Source: Antedon bifida
Taxonomy: Eukaryota > Echinodermata > Crinoidea > Comatulida > Antedonidae
Length of the DNA stretch: 64,000 nucleotides
Assembly: GCA_963402885.1 (NCBI GenBank)
Contig: OY727096.1
Coordinates: forward strand, 8,999,501-9,063,500
Direction of reading: 5' to 3'
The notes under the pieces were generated by a model. It saw only the letters and a list, made by a program, of their open reading frames with translations, was not told the DNA's origin and did no database searches. A program made the position numbers and the translations under genes. How positions within the stretch are numbered: position 1 is the first letter of the stretch; each line of letters opens with the position of its first letter. Shown piece after piece: positions 59,310 through 64,000 of the stretch.

Positions 59310-59480
59310 CAAAATCACTCTGCAAGATTGTCATTTGGTGTACACAGGGTCCTCGTACCATGGGGGTGCAATTGTACTAGTCTGCTTTTAAAGAAATTGC
59401 ATTGGTTGTCAGTTGATCAAAGAATAAAGTTCAACATTTTGAAATTTGGGTTAAAGTTATTTCTGTGGTTGTAGACCAAT
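59310..59480 (+). pseudogene. LINE reverse transcriptase C-terminal fragment
   Basis: The frame at 59382-59454 reads LLLKKLHWLSVDQRIKFNIL, then KFGLK, the conserved LKELHWLPVxxRIxFKIL block after the LINE polymerase. Surrounding frames are broken. Confidence 0.65.
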
Positions 59481-60834
59481 GTGGTGGTTTTCCTGCCTTA
59501 TTTTATTTCTTTCATATAACTCCTAAGGAATTCTTACACAGCATAAAAATATTTTTAAAATGAATGAAATTAAAATATCTTCATAAGTAGATAAATTAAA
59601 ATACTTAAGACCTTATTAAACCACACATTCTTTACATTACAATTCTTGGTATCTATTTATACATTAGGAGACTAGGTAATTAGTAGTGACATACATTAAT
59701 CACAGTGTTCTCTAAAAATACAGAAAAATGTGATCCAAACATGTAAAAACAAGAAGCAACAAACCCATGCAATATTTTGGTCATTGCAGATCTCTCTTGT
59801 CCAAGATTTTAATAAATCATATTTTTTACTATTACAGAACTAAAATTCAAATCTAACTTATCATTCTTTTAAATAAAATATTCCAAAAAAATCCCTTTTC
59901 AAGCTAGATCAGCAGTGAAAGTGTTCAAATATTTAAATAGATAGCTCATGCCAACTTTTTTGACAATTTTCTAATTAGCCAACATCAGTAAAATTTGGTC
60001 CTCACACATCTTTTTCTCCTTTTGTGAAGAAAAGACCCACCCTGTAACTATGGACTTGTATGCTTGCACATATACATCTGGTAAAGACTAATGATTTCAA
60101 AGGGAGACATCATGCTAAAGATCAACTAATAATATTAATATAACTAATGAACCAAATTAATATTTGTAATCCATTGGCCATAATTGATTTACATTTCTCA
60201 ATAACTCATCGAACTAGAAAAAACTTGATTCACATACATCAAAATCAATGATATTTGTTAAATGACTGTTATAAATAACACAGTAATATTTAGCTCTACT
60301 TACAAGTACATATGCAATATTGATTTGAAACCGACAAAGGAAAAGCGACAATAGAAGATATTTACTTTATGAGTATAGGCATTTGTCAAGTATTTTATCA
60401 TCACCTCCCTACTCAATTTCAGTTATGTAAACAATTTGACAGCAATATAGAAAATCAATAATAAATTGCAAATATGTTTTTACTACATCAAGTTATTAAG
60501 GCAATGAATAATCTGCGTGATTAACTTAATACATTTTCTTTGATTATAGTCAAAGATTCCATTAAAGAGTTATTATTGCAGGACTACTTTAAATTCAGAT
60601 TTCTTGTACGTAAAAGCAGCCTGATAAGCATCTAGTATCTGCCTCAGACGTATTGGCCTAGAAGAGGCAGGACGAGAGTAGCCCTTGATCAATGATAGGA
60701 CCAAACAAGGTCCTGGCTTTGTTTGTATCAAACCTGTTTAATTGGTAGTCATTATTGCTGTTGGTTTCGATTGAATAAAATAAAAAAAAAATAAAATATG
60801 TTATTAGATGATGAGAACATATAATATTAATATA

Positions 60835-60885
60835 TACTGATGGAAGAGCTAGTGTTGCCCGAAAGCTCTGCAAATTTTTCATTTA
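60835..60885 (+). mobile_element. Hammerhead-core repeat, copy 3 (partial)
   Basis: CTGATGGAAGAGCTAGTGTT, then GCCCGAAAGCTCTGC, then AAATTTTTC. GAAA and the short stem III are intact; CTGATGA has changed and the cleavage-site U is A. The downstream tail is lost. Confidence 0.5.
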
Positions 60886-61044
60886 TATATATGAGAAATT
60901 TTCATGAGAAATTTGAAATAAAGTTTGTTTGTTGGTAATTTATAAATTGTTGACGATTCCCTCAAATTTGAACTTATAACTAAAGAAACCCACTGTTCTC
61001 ACTGTAATGATAATAATTGTAATGACGATTCAATCTTGAATCCA

Positions 61045-61160
61045 GTTGCAAGTTTACAATGGTGAATAATTATGCTGCTGCTAAACTTTGGAATGCTCTT
61101 CATGTGCACATTAGGAAAGCCAAGAGCCTCAATTGTTTTAAAACTCGTTTATAATTCTTT
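61045..61160 (+). pseudogene. LINE 3' terminal coding fragment
   Basis: Reads NNYAAAKLWNALHVHIRKAK, then SLNCFKTRL and a stop, the typical last residues of CR1/L2/Jockey-like polyproteins (xKLWNxLPxxIR...SxxxFKxxL). Followed by a T-rich 3' UTR with GAATAAA. Confidence 0.7.
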
Positions 61161-61289
61161 ATTTCTTTTATGAATTGTATTTCTATTGTCACATTGCATT
61201 AATTAAGCTTAATTTTAATATTGCTATGGGTCATTTTAATTTTTTATGTATAAAATTGTTAAATTTTAATATATTGTGGTGTCATTTGA

Positions 61290-64000
61290 ATAAACAGTAT
61301 TTTTTTTAATAGAAATGCGCAATTTTAATTAATACATTATTTTAAATTATTGCTTTAATCTGTCATTTACAAGGAATAATACACTCAAGGATGTATGGTC
61401 CTGTTCTAAATTTGCTTCAATGAAGACACTATATACCTTGTACAGGTAAGAATAACAAAAACAAGTCTTGTAATACTTGTTAAAGTTAATTAGCCGCCTT
61501 AGGGATAATTAGCGCATTGTTAGATTTAATTAAGTTATTATTACAGCTCCATCCTATATGCCAAAGAAATTTAAATTGTTTATATCAAATTAGCTGTCTA
61601 CCTAGCTAAAGGCCAACGTACAATGACATGGTATTAAATAAATTAAGTCTGCATTAAGTTGCATCCAATATTGATACCCTTTTATTTAGCTGGTGAGAAT
61701 TGCGCATTTAGTAACAATGTTAAGGACATAACACAACAGTAGGTCTATATGTAGAAATTACTGTAAAACCTTTCTCAAGATCATACATGATTAAATCCTT
61801 TTAACATTAACAAAAACCATGGAGGTAACAATTTATATCACTGTTGTGCAGACAACATAAACATATACGTAATATAGTGGCAGTTTTCAGAGTGCCAAGG
61901 TAACCAGTAGACAATAACTTAGAATAAAGGAGGAGGTATTTTTGCATAATATACATTTTAATGAAACAAACATTTTATATCAGATGCAATAGAATATGAA
62001 TTATTTTTCAGTTGATAACCAATATCTATCTTAGGAGTAATATCAAGTAACCAGTTATATAAGCGGATCCAGCATGCCCCCGCTTCCACTCCTCCACTCC
62101 CAAGCACAATCATCCTCCTCTCCCCATCATTCTTCTAAGTATTTAGCAAAGCAATACATAATATTTCTACTTTATTTCTACTTGTAAATATTATACCTTG
62201 CTTGCATTCAGGTAGGATTGGAACCCACAACCTCACTAGCCTGGGGTACACAACAAATTTCGCTGATGGCTATATATTCAAGCCCAGGTTAACAGCAGGT
62301 ACAGTACTGCACCAACATGTTGATAATTTTAGGTAGCTTTGCGTCAGGACACCAGAGTAGGGCAAACTATCTGACTTTAACTTAGATTCCTGAAAATGCA
62401 AAGCCATACGTTGTAGTAGGTCTAGTTAAAATTATCATTTTTACCAAACACAGTAAAACAAACATCTTCTTTGATTGTAGATGTCTTGATATGATACTCA
62501 TGTTAATCTCAGCTAAAAGTAAGTAACTGTAGAGTTTTTCTTGTTAAGCATATCGTCTGTCTAGTAGGTACTTAAGTGATTGTGAGATCATATAAAATCG
62601 AACATTAATACTACCTGTACTAAATACAAACAAACAACCAATCTGGATTTTGCTAGATATACAACAAAAAATGAAAGCAACAGTGGAAATATAATTACAC
62701 TTTATTTGTTTTGTTATATTTCTTTATACCTGGATATTTTCTATGTGCATGATTTCGTCAAACATTGCTTCATATAAGTTTGGAGTCATGATTCTTAAAA
62801 CTGATTGTAAACTTATTAAAAATAAAATTGTTAAAATATCCACAAATAATTCAATCAATTTAAACTACTGTAAGGATGCTACAGTTATACAAATCATGGC
62901 AGAGTTATGAAGTTTTCGTGCAATGTCAAATTACAATTTTAATTACCTTTTTCCAAATATGATAAATCAATCAATCTTTCTTACAAAACACAAAAGTTAT
63001 TCCTCTATGGCATCAAACTTTATCATTTAGTGCGAGACAAGATCACACAAAAATTTATCTGTCAACAAAATACTATTTTACCCCTATAATACACATTTTC
63101 AGATAAGAATCTATGATTTGGAAGTTGTATTGTTATCAATGTCAGATGCAATCTTTCAATTATGATAATAATTATTTTTAGATAAAATCTTTTGATATTA
63201 AGTTACAAAGTATGAATAAGGATTAAAAACTATTCTTAGATAAAATCTTTGAATATATAAAGTGAAATATATTTTGTAATACTGTTGAACTTTATTGATC
63301 ATTTTTGTTCAGCAGGGTATTGCAAAACACAAACATCGAAGTGCCTTGTCTTGTCTGCATCTGTATTTACTTCTGTCTTTGGTGTTACATAATATTTCAA
63401 TATTTGAATATCATTGTAACCATTTAAATAGTAGTTTCAGTTATATGTTATACTGTACATAACTCTGGTAACTGTCTTTTTCATATATGTTTATTAACTA
63501 CCTTGTTCCAGATCTTTGCTAAACCATGAAACTTGCCAATTTAACAGCATTGTCAAAAAAGAACATGTGAGGCAAAACATGCAAACATGAACATGAACTA
63601 TTCTTAAGTCTTGTACTACGCGTATACAAGATTTATTGTTTTATGAAAACTTTTTAATATTAGTATTTAGTATACTCTACTGTTAATATTACATTCATTT
63701 GTTTTTAAAGAAGTGCAATTGATTGGACACTATGGTATTCATTTACATACATACAAAGACTGTATTTAAAACTTGTGTGAGGCTGAATGTTGTACGACTG
63801 TTTTATTTTGTTCATGAGAAATATACTCTGATACTATGAGAGAGCTTGGATTGGAGACCCTAGGATAAAGAATGTTATACTAAAAGCATGTAAAAAGCAT
63901 GCTATGAAGAAAGAAATTCATGCATTTAATATAATACCATAATATATCTCAATTAAACATAATTGATATGTATTGCCGGTATTGGCTACAAACACCTCCA
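61290..64000. other. Right edge: upstream integrin intron or 5' flank
   Basis: AT-rich, with one tRNA-like fragment near 62205-62260 (minus-strand B box GGGTTCCAATCC). I looked on the minus strand for the missing blade 1 exon (QWMGV-like residues, then a phase-0 donor) and did not see it. Confidence 0.4.

Overview
This is AT-rich animal nuclear DNA: short exons, GT-AG introns and many dispersed repeats. The two genes, the CR1/L2-like LINE, the TTAA-flanked elements and the frequent TAGGCCTA-type words suggest a marine invertebrate deuterostome, possibly an echinoderm. The two gene families are clear; the organism is a low-confidence guess. Both genes lie on the minus strand, head to tail. LAYOUT (minus strand read right to left): (1) 57617 down to 18230 holds the 3' 21 coding exons (930 residues plus stop) of an integrin alpha subunit of the laminin-receptor (PS1; ITGA3/6/7) class. 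It has beta-propeller blades 2-7, thigh, calf-1, calf-2, a furin-type site, a light chain, a transmembrane helix and a tail with GFFER in place of GFFKR. All 20 internal junctions keep frame. The signal peptide and blade 1 were not found and probably lie beyond 64000. (2) About 12480 down to 1917 holds a complete CCDC177-like coiled-coil gene: 12 coding exons and 464 codons from the preferred ATG, with a 5' exon just upstream. MOBILE DNA fills the rest. A 5'-truncated CR1/L2/Jockey-like LINE (2478-5534) sits in the last CCDC177 intron, has a damaged catalytic motif and carries a nested non-autonomous element. A 4.3-kb TTAA-flanked element (35458-39790) is split by a 3.7-kb TTAA-flanked element, and a 634-bp sister copy at 55647-56280 preserves the unoccupied site. 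There are several MITE families: AAGCTCTGTC type, six copies plus one half copy; TACAGTAGAACC type, four copies; and single copies of others. Many tRNA-derived SINE pieces are present. Three copies of a repeat carry a recognisable but decayed hammerhead-ribozyme core (29.2, 44.1 and 60.8 kb), as in Penelope-like retroelements or retrozymes. An unrecognised coding-looking exon lies at 58685-58939 minus. No rRNA gene, convincing functional tRNA gene or CRISPR array was seen. The genes are probably unrelated in function: the integrin is a cell-surface laminin receptor subunit, and CCDC177 is a little-studied coiled-coil protein.
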